DNA from: Ignavibacteriales bacterium
GTDB lineage: Bacteria > Bacteroidota > Ignavibacteria > Ignavibacteriales > Ignavibacteriaceae
Direction: 5' to 3'
Length of the DNA: 64,000 bases
NCBI GenBank assembly: GCA_016707115.1
Contig: JADJIH010000027.1
Span: 124,001 to 188,000 of the forward strand
This document shows, piece by piece, positions 53,446 through 62,082 of this stretch. Each line of letters begins with the position of its first letter. Position 1 is the first letter of the stretch. A model generated the notes under the pieces. That model was not told the origin of the DNA, searched no databases, and saw only the letters and a list, made by a program, of their open reading frames with translations. The translations under genes were made by a program, and so were the position numbers.

Positions 53446-55602
53446 ATGAGATTTCTGTTCGGATCTATCGCTAAACGAATTGTTTTTAGTGTTGTTTTAG
53501 TAAGCTTTTTCTATCAGATTCAGATTTCTGCTCAATCTTCAGATTGGATGAATCTTGATACAATTAAAGCCGGCAAATTTGATAATGGTAAAATGTGGAC
53601 GTTTGAGTATCCGCCAATGGATTACTTTAGTCAGGCCTACAATTTTCAACCGGATGAAGCCTGGTTTGAACATGTCAGAATGTCTGCGCTCCGTTTTGCA
53701 AATTACTGTTCAGCCTCTTTTGTATCAGCAGATGGATTGGTAATGACAAATCATCATTGTGCCAGACAAAGTATAACGCAGGTTACGATGGAAGGTGAAG
53801 ATTTAAATGCAAACGGATTTATTGCACAAACTTTGCAGGACGAAAGACCTGTTCCCGGATTGTATGTAGATCAATTAGTTTTGTTCAAAGATGTAACCGA
53901 CGAAGTAATTGATGAAATCAATAAAGGTACAACTGATAAAGAGCGTGCTAAATTTGAAAATGAAATAATTTCAAAGATCGAAGAGAGAGAAGCAACAGCT
54001 ACCGGACTTGAAGTAGCAATTACTCCATTATATAATGGCGGTAAGTATTCTCTTTATGGATATAAAAGATATACAGATGTAAGATTAGTTTTGGCACCGG
54101 AAGATCAACTAGGATTCTTTGGCGGCGATCCTGATAACTTTACATATCCACGATTTAATTTAGATTGCAGTTTCTTTAGAGTATATGATGAAAATGGAAA
54201 TCCATTAAAGACAGAAAATTTTTATAAGTGGAGTGAAAACGGTGCGGCTGTTGGAGAACCAGTATTTGTAGTTGGAAATCCTGGTAATACAGATAGGCTA
54301 AACACAGTTGCACAATTAGAATATGCAAGGGATATTCAATATCCAAGAACTGTTGCACTTCTTACGAATTTAACTGACATTTATCAGGAAATGCTAAAAA
54401 AGGATCCGAGCAGAAGACTTGAGCTACAGGATATGATTTTTAGTTTTGAAAATTCTAAAAAAGCTATTGGCGGTATTTTAGATGGACTGAGAAATCCGGT
54501 GATGATGCAGAGAAAGAAAGATTTTGAAAAAACTTTCCGTGCATCGGTTGAAGCTGATCCTGAACTGAAAGCAAAATACGGAAATTTATGGGATAAAATT
54601 GCTGATTCACGTAAACAGCTAGGTGAAATATCTAACAAAAATTTTGCTTTAAGCATGAATCAATTATCGACTCCTAAATACTTTTTTATTGCTGATGAAG
54701 TTATTTCAATTGCTGAAAATCTAAAACTTCCTGAGAGCGAAAGAGATGAGCTTTATGTTGGGGATGAACTTAATAATACTTTAGCATCTCTTTTCCCCGA
54801 AGATTTTGATGCTGACATGGCTAATCTATTGCTTGAAAAAAAGATTGATGCATTGTATATGTATCTGGGTGCGGATGATCCATTAGTAAAGAAATTTACT
54901 GGAGGCAAACAGGGTAAAGAAGCAGTTGAATATGTTTTATCCAATTCAAAAGTTACTAGCCTTGAAGATGTAAAAGATCTTTTAGAAGATGGCGCAGATG
55001 AAGTTCTTAAAGGTGATGACCCGTTTATTTATTTTATGATGAACTCAAAAGAACGAGCTGCTGGATATTCTAAAAAAGTTAATGAAATAGTAGAAGTTGA
55101 ATCAGCTTACTCCCAGCAGTTAGGCGTTGCATTATTTGAAGTTTACGGAACATCAATTCCGCCCGATGCGACTTTTACATTAAGATTAGCTGATGGCGTT
55201 GTTGAAGGATTTCCTTACAATGGAACCTATGCACAGCCTTATACAACATTTTATGGATTGTATGATCGTTACTACGGACAGGGAAAAGAATTTCCTTGGA
55301 GTTTGCCTGCAAAATGGACACCTCCACCAGCAGATTTTGATTTATCAACTCCATTTAACTTTGTATCTACAAATGATATAATCGGTGGCAATTCCGGAAG
55401 CCCAGTCATAAATAAAAACGCAGAAATCGTTGGGTTAGCATTCGATGGAAACATTCAAGGATTACCAGGAAGTTTTATTTTTAGAACTGAAGAAAACAGA
55501 ACTGTTTCTGTTCACTCAAAAGGCATGTATGAAGCAATTGATAAAGTTTATAAGCTTAAGAGATTGAGTGCTGAATTAAAGGCTGGAAAGATTACCAAGT
55601 AA
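53446..55602 (+). CDS. S46-family dipeptidyl peptidase, DPP7-like
   Basis: This 718-residue protein has a signal peptide (about 1-29), catalytic His in 'MTNHHC' (His103/104) and nucleophile Ser650 in 'GGNSGSPV'. The position 18 residues after the serine (Gly668, in 'FDGNIQ') is Gly in DPP7, which prefers hydrophobic P1 residues, and Arg in the Asp/Glu-specific DPP11. DPP7 specificity is therefore expected. It removes N-terminal dipeptides in the periplasm during peptide feeding. It is monocistronic, with a terminator downstream. Confidence 0.94.
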   Translation: MRFLFGSIAKRIVFSVVLVSFFYQIQISAQSSDWMNLDTIKAGKFDNGKMWTFEYPPMDYFSQAYNFQPDEAWFEHVRMSALRFANYCSASFVSADGLVMTNHHCARQSITQVTMEGEDLNANGFIAQTLQDERPVPGLYVDQLVLFKDVTDEVIDEINKGTTDKERAKFENEIISKIEEREATATGLEVAITPLYNGGKYSLYGYKRYTDVRLVLAPEDQLGFFGGDPDNFTYPRFNLDCSFFRVYDENGNPLKTENFYKWSENGAAVGEPVFVVGNPGNTDRLNTVAQLEYARDIQYPRTVALLTNLTDIYQEMLKKDPSRRLELQDMIFSFENSKKAIGGILDGLRNPVMMQRKKDFEKTFRASVEADPELKAKYGNLWDKIADSRKQLGEISNKNFALSMNQLSTPKYFFIADEVISIAENLKLPESERDELYVGDELNNTLASLFPEDFDADMANLLLEKKIDALYMYLGADDPLVKKFTGGKQGKEAVEYVLSNSKVTSLEDVKDLLEDGADEVLKGDDPFIYFMMNSKERAAGYSKKVNEIVEVESAYSQQLGVALFEVYGTSIPPDATFTLRLADGVVEGFPYNGTYAQPYTTFYGLYDRYYGQGKEFPWSLPAKWTPPPADFDLSTPFNFVSTNDIIGGNSGSPVINKNAEIVGLAFDGNIQGLPGSFIFRTEENRTVSVHSKGMYEAIDKVYKLKRLSAELKAGKITK

Positions 55603-55630
55603 TCGGAATCTAATAATTTATTAAAAAAGA

Positions 55631-55662
55631 AATTCCCTTCAATTTGAAGGGAATTTTTTTAT
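55631..55662 (+). terminator. Terminator after the S46 peptidase gene
   Basis: AATTCCCTTCAA (55631-55642) is complementary to TTGAAGGGAATT (55644-55655), followed by a T-run. The innermost pairs would open to form the loop. Confidence 0.85.
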
Positions 55663-55740
55663 TCAATCCGAAATATCCATTCTGATCCGGTCAAGGATCA
55701 TTAACTAAAACAATCATGACAACATTTTACATCCGTTTAC

Positions 55741-55780
55741 TTGCAAGTGACAAGTGTGACTTTATACCTTTATAGATTTG
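55741..55780 (+). promoter_or_regulatory. Possible promoter of the HEAT-repeat gene
   Basis: TTG at 55741 is followed 21 bases later by TACCTTTA (55765-55772); an exact TAnnTTTG match (TAGATTTG) also lies at 55773-55780 without a well-spaced TTG. The GTG start is about 53 bases further on. Confidence 0.35.
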
Positions 55781-55832
55781 AACCAGACATTAACAATAAC
55801 ATTTTAATAAACTATTTAGCAAGAGGTTCAAA

Positions 55833-56261
55833 GTGAAAGCATCAAGAAAACAAACAGCAGCAGCGTTAGCATTAACTTTATTGTTGGTCACGGGAATAAA
55901 TCTAAATTTATTTGCACAACCAAATCCAATTTCAAATGTTACAAATAACGAGTATGCTTTGGATAATCTTAAGTCAGGGATTAATTCTGAAAATAGCGGT
56001 GTAAGAAAAAGTTCAATTTACTTAGCCGGAAAATATAGAGTTGCAGAAGTTGTTACTTGTCTTGTTGAAAGATTAGGAAAAGAAGATGAACCATCAGTAA
56101 GATTATTAATCGCATATTCACTATATGAAATAAAAGATTCAGAAGGAATGAAAGCTGTAAAAGAATTATCTCTAAATGACAATGATATAAAAGTAAAAAA
56201 AATTAGTTTTAATCTTTACGATGAATATTTAAATAATAGCAATTCAACAGCAGCATTGTAG
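55833..56261 (+). CDS. Small secreted HEAT-repeat protein
   Basis: This 142-residue protein starts with GTG, with 'aagagg' six bases upstream. A signal peptide (about 1-29, ending F-A-Q) precedes three HEAT-like helical pairs (about 43-135): 'VRKSSIYLAGKYRVAEVVTCLVER', written here in overlapping halves, then 'VRLLIAYSLYEIKD' and 'VKKISFNLYDEYL'. HEAT repeats bind proteins; the partner is unknown. A terminator follows. Confidence 0.78.
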   Translation: MKASRKQTAAALALTLLLVTGINLNLFAQPNPISNVTNNEYALDNLKSGINSENSGVRKSSIYLAGKYRVAEVVTCLVERLGKEDEPSVRLLIAYSLYEIKDSEGMKAVKELSLNDNDIKVKKISFNLYDEYLNNSNSTAAL

Positions 56262-56286
56262 AATAAAATTTTACCTCTCCAATGAG

Positions 56287-56320
56287 ACCCGCGATTCTGA
56301 AAAGAGCGCGGGTTTTCTTT
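56287..56320 (+). terminator. Terminator after the HEAT-repeat gene
   Basis: ACCCGCG (56287-56293) pairs with CGCGGGT (56307-56313) over a 13-base loop, followed by TTTCTTTTT. This GC-rich stem stands out in the AT-rich context. Confidence 0.8.
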
Positions 56321-56328
56321 TTAACTAA

Positions 56329-56865
56329 TCAAATAATTAACTGTACGAACAAATGAATTGAGGAGTATTTAGGTAGAGTGTTTATAAAAGTTATTCCATA
56401 CTCAGCACCAGCCCCAACTTTAAATCCTTTTAGATTAAAATTTCTCAGATCAAATCCAACCGATAAAGAAATTACAACTCCATAATCCCAAACATCAGTA
56501 TCGATAAAAGTTCTGTCATTCAAAGCAAGAAATCCTACACCTTCTTCCAAAAACACTTTACTGTCAAAATACTGAGTTGTAATTCCTTTGAAGCTGAAGC
56601 CTTGTATGAATGGATTGTATGGTTGATTTGTATTGGGAAGAATCGCATTAAAATCTTTTGTAAAGATGAAACTTAATCTTGGAAAAACTTCTTCGAACAA
56701 TGGTAAATTTGCTTCTACAAATATGGATGTTGTAAATCCTCCAACTGATACAGAGTTACCGCTGAATGATCCTCCGCCAAGATACCCGCCGACAGAAATT
56801 TCTGTCTGGGGGAAGCAAATCGATGGAAACAGAAAAGCAGCTAATAAAATAGTTTTTACTTTCAA
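56329..56865 (-). CDS. Small outer membrane beta-barrel-like protein
   Basis: The preferred start is TTG at 56865 (178 residues): 'aagga' lies six bases before it and a clean signal peptide (about 1-20, ending F-P-Q) follows at once. An upstream GTG at 56889 would add eight residues. The mature part has alternating amphipathic strands with Gly-rich turns ('SVGGYLGGGSFSGNSVSVGG') and ends in 'IHLFVQLII', with an aromatic/hydrophobic C-terminus as in small barrels. No family is recognised. It is convergent with the HEAT-repeat gene. Confidence 0.65.
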   Translation of the reverse strand: MKVKTILLAAFLFPSICFPQTEISVGGYLGGGSFSGNSVSVGGFTTSIFVEANLPLFEEVFPRLSFIFTKDFNAILPNTNQPYNPFIQGFSFKGITTQYFDSKVFLEEGVGFLALNDRTFIDTDVWDYGVVISLSVGFDLRNFNLKGFKVGAGAEYGITFINTLPKYSSIHLFVQLII

Positions 56866-56942
56866 TAAGATTCCTTTAATTTTTAACACAAGTTAAAATA
56901 AACTGATAACAAAAGAATCAAAAGGGATATTAGAGGATCTTT

Positions 56943-57281
56943 ATGTCAAATAAATCAGAAATAAAATTTTTAATTGAGTTAGATGATAATAAAATGCCAG
57001 AAAAAATTCAGTGGCAAGCTGATGATGCTGACTTCAAAGGAATGAAAGAGTCTAAAACAATGATGCTTTCACTCTGGGATAAAGAAGATAAAGTTACACT
57101 TGGAATTGATTTATGGACAAAAGAAATGCTTGTTGATGACATGAACTTGCATTTCTATCAAATGATTTTAAAGCTAGGCGACACTTACCGTAAATCAACA
57201 AGCAATCCTGAGATAGCAAAAATGTTCGATGAGTTTGCTTCACAGTTTGCTGATAAAATTAAACTATTTGATAAAAAGTAA
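56943..57281 (+). CDS. gldC: Gliding motility protein GldC
   Basis: This 112-residue cytosolic protein matches GldC: 'IKFLIELDDNKMPEKIQW' (about 6-23), 'ADDADFKGMKESKTMMLSLW' (about 25-44) and 'LHFYQM'. In Flavobacterium, GldC affects gliding, which depends on the T9SS machinery; its biochemical role is unclear. No other gld or spr genes are in the window. 'gagga' precedes the ATG. Confidence 0.88.
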   Translation: MSNKSEIKFLIELDDNKMPEKIQWQADDADFKGMKESKTMMLSLWDKEDKVTLGIDLWTKEMLVDDMNLHFYQMILKLGDTYRKSTSNPEIAKMFDEFASQFADKIKLFDKK

Positions 57282-57355
57282 TTGCATTCGATTAAATGAG
57301 TGCTGAAAAGATTAACTAAACTTTTTAAGCAAATAACTTTTCATTCAATTCCAAT

Positions 57356-57384
57356 TTGTCTAATTTAAAAATAGTATCTATAAA
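57356..57384 (+). promoter_or_regulatory. Candidate promoter of cydAB
   Basis: TTGTCT (57356-57361) and TATAAA (57379-57384) are 17 bases apart, the same spacing as the other promoters in the window. The cydA ATG is 15 bases further, so the leader would be very short. Confidence 0.45.
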
Positions 57385-57398
57385 CTTTTAGGCTCAAA

Positions 57399-58757
57399 AT
57401 GGATGTTGAAATCCTCTCACGTATTCAATTCGCTTTTACAATAGCTTTTCATTATATCTATCCTCCACTCAGCATTGGTATTGCAATAATTCTTGTAATA
57501 ATGGAAGGTATGTATCTTAAAACAAAAGATAAGTTCTTTGAAAATATGACAAAGTTTTGGGTTAAAGTTTTTGCTTTAACATTTGCGATCGGTGTTGCTA
57601 CTGGTATCGTAATGGAATTTGAATTCGGTACAAACTGGGCAACTTACTCGCGCTTTGTTGGAGATGTTTTTGGAAGCGCACTTGCCGCTGAAGGAATTTT
57701 CGCATTTTTTCTGGAATCAGGTTTTCTTGCTGTTTTAGTTTTTGGCTGGGATAAAGTTGGACCTAAAATGCATTTTTTCTCAACTATTATGGTTTCACTT
57801 GGATCAATGTTTAGCGCAGTGTGGATTGTTGTTGCAAATTCATGGCAGCAAACACCTGCAGGATTTCATGTAGTTGGTGAAGGAATAAATGCGCGTGCAG
57901 AAATTACAGATTTTTGGGCAATGGTTTTTAATCCTTCCTCAGTTGATAGACTTTTGCATGTTCTTTCTGGTTGTTGGTTAGCTGGTGCTTTCCTAATTAT
58001 TAGTGTAAGTGCTTATTATCTTTTAAGAGACAGGCACATTCGTTTTGCAAAAGCATCAATTAAAATTGCTTTGGTTGTGGTAATGATTGCCTCTTTGTTT
58101 CAACTATTTACAGGACACAGAAGTGCGGTTGGAGTTCATGAAAATCAACCGGCAAAGCTTGCTGCTATGGAAGCTGTTTTTGATGATCAAACAAATGCTC
58201 CTCTCTATTTATTTGGTTGGGTTGATGAGGACAATCAAAAAGTAAATTTCGGTGTTGCAATTCCCGGTATGCTAAGTTATTTGATTGGCTTTGATTCAAA
58301 TACCAAAGTAACAGGATTGAATTCTTTTAAGAAAGAAGACCGTCCTCCGGTTAATATTGTTTTTCAAGCTTATCATTTGATGGTCGCAATTGGTTTTGCT
58401 CTAATTGGAATAAGTTTACTTGGAATATTTTTTTGGTGGCGAGGTACTTTATTTAAACAGAGATGGATGCTGTGGATTTTCGTCTTTTCAGTTTTGCTTC
58501 CACAAATAGCAAATCAAATTGGATGGATAACCGCTGAAGTTGGAAGACAACCGTGGATTGTATATGGTTTACTCAGAACTTCAGAAGGATTATCTAAAGC
58601 TGTTGAAGCTGGACAAGTATTATTTTCACTGATTCTATTTATGCTGATATACCTCGGCTTGTTCATCCTATTTATTTATTTGTTAAATGAAAAAATAAAA
58701 CACGGTCCTGAAGATGTTGATTCAATACCTTCTGAAATTGGACATCCAAAGGCATAA
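57399..58757 (+). CDS. cydA: Cytochrome bd ubiquinol oxidase subunit I
   Basis: This 452-residue polytopic protein binds hemes b558, b595 and d. His18 ('AFHYIYPP') is the b595/d-site ligand, and His187 ('LLHVLSG') and Met328 ('HLMVAIGF') are the b558 ligands. The quinol loop motif 'GWITAEVGRQPW' is present, and the shorter spacing between the b558 ligands indicates the short Q-loop class. It reduces oxygen to water with high affinity, typical of microaerobic life. cydB follows after 18 bases. Confidence 0.96.
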   Translation: MDVEILSRIQFAFTIAFHYIYPPLSIGIAIILVIMEGMYLKTKDKFFENMTKFWVKVFALTFAIGVATGIVMEFEFGTNWATYSRFVGDVFGSALAAEGIFAFFLESGFLAVLVFGWDKVGPKMHFFSTIMVSLGSMFSAVWIVVANSWQQTPAGFHVVGEGINARAEITDFWAMVFNPSSVDRLLHVLSGCWLAGAFLIISVSAYYLLRDRHIRFAKASIKIALVVVMIASLFQLFTGHRSAVGVHENQPAKLAAMEAVFDDQTNAPLYLFGWVDEDNQKVNFGVAIPGMLSYLIGFDSNTKVTGLNSFKKEDRPPVNIVFQAYHLMVAIGFALIGISLLGIFFWWRGTLFKQRWMLWIFVFSVLLPQIANQIGWITAEVGRQPWIVYGLLRTSEGLSKAVEAGQVLFSLILFMLIYLGLFILFIYLLNEKIKHGPEDVDSIPSEIGHPKA

Positions 58758-58775
58758 TAAAGTTTAAGGTGAAAT

Positions 58776-59804
58776 ATGGAATTTACTTTTGATTTAAATA
58801 CAATATGGTTTTTCTTAATTGGAATTTTATTAGTTGGATATGCAATTCTTGATGGATTTGATCTTGGAGTTGGAGCGTTACATCTTTTTGTAAAAGATGA
58901 TCTTGATAGAAGAATAATGCTTAATTCAATTGGGCCTGTTTGGGATGGTAATGAAGTATGGCTTGTTACAGGAGGCGGAGCATTATTTGCTGCTTTTCCC
59001 CATGTTTATGCAACCGTTTTTTCAGGATTTTATACTGCATTAATGATGTTATTATTCATGCTTATCTTTCGTGCAGTTGCTATCGAGTTCAGAAGTAAAC
59101 GCCCAATGAAGTGGTGGCGGCAAATGTGGGATGTTGCATTTAGTATTGCAAGTATTTTCATTGCTTTTCTTGCAGGAGTATCAGTTGCAAATTTAATAAC
59201 CGGTGTTCCGATTGGACCTGATAAAGAATTTATTGGAACTTTTTGGAGTTTGATAAATCCATATACAATTTTGGTTGGTATTACAACCGTTGCTTTGTTT
59301 ATGATGCATGGCTCAATATATGGCGTAATGAAAACGGAAGGTGAATTGCAAAAAAAATTAAGAAGCTGGGTAAATAACACAATTAAGTTTTTTATTATCA
59401 GTTATCTAATTACAACATTGGCAACTTTGATTTATTACCCCCATATGATTCAGCACTTCAAGGAATTTCCAGCATTATTTGTACTCGCGGTTTTAAACAT
59501 GTTGGCAATCGCTAACATTCCAAGAGAAATTTCTAAGGGCCGAGATTTTTTAGCATTTCTTTCTTCGTGTGCATCTATAGCAGCATTACTTTCATTGTTC
59601 GCTTTTGGAATATTTCCAAATTTTGTTTTGGCATCAAACAATCCGGAATATAGTTTGAACATATATAATGCAGCGTCATCTCAAAAAACATTAAATATAA
59701 TGTTGATTATTGCGTTAAGTGGAATTCCATTTGTGCTGGCTTATACAATAAGTATCTATTGGATTTTTAGAGGTAAAGTTAAACTTAATAATATGAGTTA
59801 TTAG
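58776..59804 (+). CDS. cydB: Cytochrome bd ubiquinol oxidase subunit II
   Basis: This 342-residue protein has about eight membrane helices and the family motifs 'LDGFDLGVGALHLF' (about 25-38), 'GPVWDGNEVWLVTGGGALFAAFP' in two adjacent parts (about 53-75) and 'FRAVAIEFRSK'. It pairs with CydA to form the oxidase core. No cydX-like small gene or cydCD was seen nearby. Confidence 0.95.
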   Translation: MEFTFDLNTIWFFLIGILLVGYAILDGFDLGVGALHLFVKDDLDRRIMLNSIGPVWDGNEVWLVTGGGALFAAFPHVYATVFSGFYTALMMLLFMLIFRAVAIEFRSKRPMKWWRQMWDVAFSIASIFIAFLAGVSVANLITGVPIGPDKEFIGTFWSLINPYTILVGITTVALFMMHGSIYGVMKTEGELQKKLRSWVNNTIKFFIISYLITTLATLIYYPHMIQHFKEFPALFVLAVLNMLAIANIPREISKGRDFLAFLSSCASIAALLSLFAFGIFPNFVLASNNPEYSLNIYNAASSQKTLNIMLIIALSGIPFVLAYTISIYWIFRGKVKLNNMSY

Positions 59805-59852
59805 ATTAGATAATTGTTGTTCCAATTAAAATAAACATTAGAGATAATTATT

Positions 59853-60422
59853 ATGGAATTAATTCTTAGCATCTTCATCGGAATTGGACTTGCAGCTGCT
59901 GTAGGTTTTCGAATTTTCATACCATTTCTTATTGCTTCAATTGCAGCATATACTGGTAATTTAGAATTGTCTACATATTTTACTTGGATTGGAACATTGC
60001 CTGCATTAATACTTTTTTCTGTTGCAACTATAGTTGAAATATTTAGCTACTACATTCCCTGGGTTGATAATTTTTTGGATGCAATCAATCACCCTCTTGC
60101 AATATTGGCCGGAATAATTTTAAGTGGTGCCGTAGTAACAGATTTTCCGCCTTTAATAAAATGGGCATTAGCACTTATTGCCGGTGGTGGAATAGCTGGA
60201 ACAATTCACGCAGCTACTGGCTTGATAAGGTTAAAGTCATCTGCACTTACAGGTGGGGCAGGTAATCCCGTTGTTTCAACTGCGGAAGCTGGCAGTTCAA
60301 TTACACTATCCGTAATTGCTATATTTATTCCGGCAGTTGCAGTTATCATCGTGGGGATAATGATTGTTTATCTATCATTTATGATAAAGAATAAATTCTT
60401 TTCTCCGCCCAAAGAATTTTAA
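59853..60422 (+). CDS. DUF4126 membrane protein
   Basis: This 189-residue protein has about five hydrophobic helices with Gly/Ala-rich motifs ('GIGLAAAVGFRIFIPF', 'GGGIAGTIHAATGLIR') typical of DUF4126. Function is unknown. It follows cydB by 48 bases and may share the cyd transcript. Its stop is three bases from the stop of the convergent rluE-like gene. Confidence 0.87.
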   Translation: MELILSIFIGIGLAAAVGFRIFIPFLIASIAAYTGNLELSTYFTWIGTLPALILFSVATIVEIFSYYIPWVDNFLDAINHPLAILAGIILSGAVVTDFPPLIKWALALIAGGGIAGTIHAATGLIRLKSSALTGGAGNPVVSTAEAGSSITLSVIAIFIPAVAVIIVGIMIVYLSFMIKNKFFSPPKEF

Positions 60423-60425
60423 TCA

Positions 60426-60953
60426 TTAAACGATTCTGTATTCACTTGGTTTTATATTATCTATATTCCAATCACCAATTGAGTATCTAATTAGTCTTAA
60501 AGTTGGATGACCAATTGCAGCCGTCATTCTTCTAACTTGCCTATTTTTCCCCTCCGTAATTATTAATTCAATCCAGTTGGTTGGAATATTTTTTCGTTCC
60601 CGAATCGGTGGATTTCGTTCCATAATTTTTGGTGTATCAATTAACTTTGCTTTAGCCGGTTTTGTTAATCCGTCTTTAAGTAAAATTCCTTTTCTAAGTT
60701 TATTAAGAGATTCTTCACTCGGGATTCCTTCAACCTGAACCCAATAAGTTTTTTCTAGTTTATTTTCCGGATCTGAAATTAAATGTTGAAGTTTCCCATC
60801 ATCAGTTAAAATAACCAGTCCTTCACTATCAAAGTCTAGTCTTCCGGCAGCATAAACATTTTTTATTTTTACAAAATCTGAAAGAGTTTTTCTACCTTCT
60901 CTATCTGTAAACTGACAAAGTACATTAAACGGTTTATTGAAAAGAACTATCAT
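60426..60953 (-). CDS. rluE: RluE/RsuA-family pseudouridine synthase
   Basis: This 175-residue protein has the catalytic motif 'AGRLDFDSEGLVILTDDG' (about 36-53) with Asp40, and 'NRQVRRMTAAIGHPTLRLIR'. No N-terminal S4 domain is present, and the size and start 'MIVLFNKPFNVLCQFT' fit RluE, which makes the 23S rRNA pseudouridine at the E. coli 2457 position. RluF/RluB or RsuA would carry S4. It lies five bases after the upstream lipoprotein gene's stop on the other side of the same strand run. Confidence 0.9.
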   Translation of the reverse strand: MIVLFNKPFNVLCQFTDREGRKTLSDFVKIKNVYAAGRLDFDSEGLVILTDDGKLQHLISDPENKLEKTYWVQVEGIPSEESLNKLRKGILLKDGLTKPAKAKLIDTPKIMERNPPIRERKNIPTNWIELIITEGKNRQVRRMTAAIGHPTLRLIRYSIGDWNIDNIKPSEYRIV

Positions 60954-60958
60954 ATTAA

Positions 60959-62059
60959 CTATTTATAAGTGATTCTATAAATACAATCTGCATAATCATC
61001 TGATACAAGCATTGAGCCATCTGGCATTAATTCAATATCAACGGGGCGACCCGACACAGTATCACCATTTAACCAGCCATCAGCAAATGTTTCATAGCTA
61101 ACAGAATTATTTCCTTCTAATCTTACCAAAGAAATTCTATAACCAATTTTTTGGCTTCGATTCCAACTTCCATGTTCAGCGATAAATATTTGATTTTGAT
61201 ATTCTGATGGAAACATTTGTCCTGAGTAAAACTCAATTCCCAAAGCTGCTACGTGCGGACCCAGTTCCTGAACAGGCCTGGTGTAAAGTGAAGTATCACC
61301 CTGTGAACCAAATTCAGGATCAAGAATATTTTTTCCATGAAGAAATGGATAACCAAAATGCAATCCTTGAACTGGTGCACGGTTCAATTCATCTGGAGGA
61401 AGATTATCTCCCAACATATCTCTTCCGTTATCTGTAAACCAAAGTTCAGAGGTGTTTGGATGCCAATCAAAACCAACGGTGTTTCTAATACCACGAGCAA
61501 AAACTTCGAACTCACTTCCATCAGAATTCATTCTTGTAATCGAAGCGTATCGTATATCTTCATTCTCTTTCAAACAGATGTTGCATGGCGCACCAACCGG
61601 AACATACAATTTTCCATCAGGGCCGAATTTTATAAACTTCCATCCATGACTTCTATCAGTTGGAAAATCATCACGAACAACTGTATAAGAAGGATTATCT
61701 CGAAAAGTGTTTTCAATATTTTCAAACTTAATAATGCGACTAACTTCTGCAACGTAAAGATCACCATCTTTCAGATCCACACCATTTGGCATATCAAGTC
61801 CGGATGCAATAGTAATTACTTCATCAACTTTGTAGTCTTTATCATTATCAACTAAAGCGTATATATTTCCAGCATTTCGTGTTCCCACAAATAAAATTCC
61901 ATTTTCACTCAGGACCATGGAACGGGCGTTAGGTACATTTGAAGAATATATTTCTATCTTGAATCCAGCGGGAAGATTAATTACTGATTGACTATTTGAA
62001 TCAGAATTACAGGAAATAATTGAAAACGATACTATAAGTATTATTAAAACATTTTTCAT
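60959..62059 (-). CDS. Sorbosone/glucose dehydrogenase-like lipoprotein
   Basis: This 366-residue protein has a lipoprotein signal with Cys17 ('SIISC') and a six-bladed propeller of the PQQ-dependent soluble aldose dehydrogenase family: 'LPAGFKIEIYSS', 'MPNGVDLKDGDLYVAE', 'FIKFGPDGKLYVPVGAPCN', 'GIRNTVGFDWHP' and 'WFTDNGRDMLGDNLPPDELN'. Enzymes of this family oxidise sugars in the periplasm using PQQ; whether this one does is not proven. A 'ggag' precedes the ATG. Confidence 0.87.
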   Translation of the reverse strand: MKNVLIILIVSFSIISCNSDSNSQSVINLPAGFKIEIYSSNVPNARSMVLSENGILFVGTRNAGNIYALVDNDKDYKVDEVITIASGLDMPNGVDLKDGDLYVAEVSRIIKFENIENTFRDNPSYTVVRDDFPTDRSHGWKFIKFGPDGKLYVPVGAPCNICLKENEDIRYASITRMNSDGSEFEVFARGIRNTVGFDWHPNTSELWFTDNGRDMLGDNLPPDELNRAPVQGLHFGYPFLHGKNILDPEFGSQGDTSLYTRPVQELGPHVAALGIEFYSGQMFPSEYQNQIFIAEHGSWNRSQKIGYRISLVRLEGNNSVSYETFADGWLNGDTVSGRPVDIELMPDGSMLVSDDYADCIYRITYK

Positions 62060-62082
62060 AATAACTCCAATTATTAAATGGA

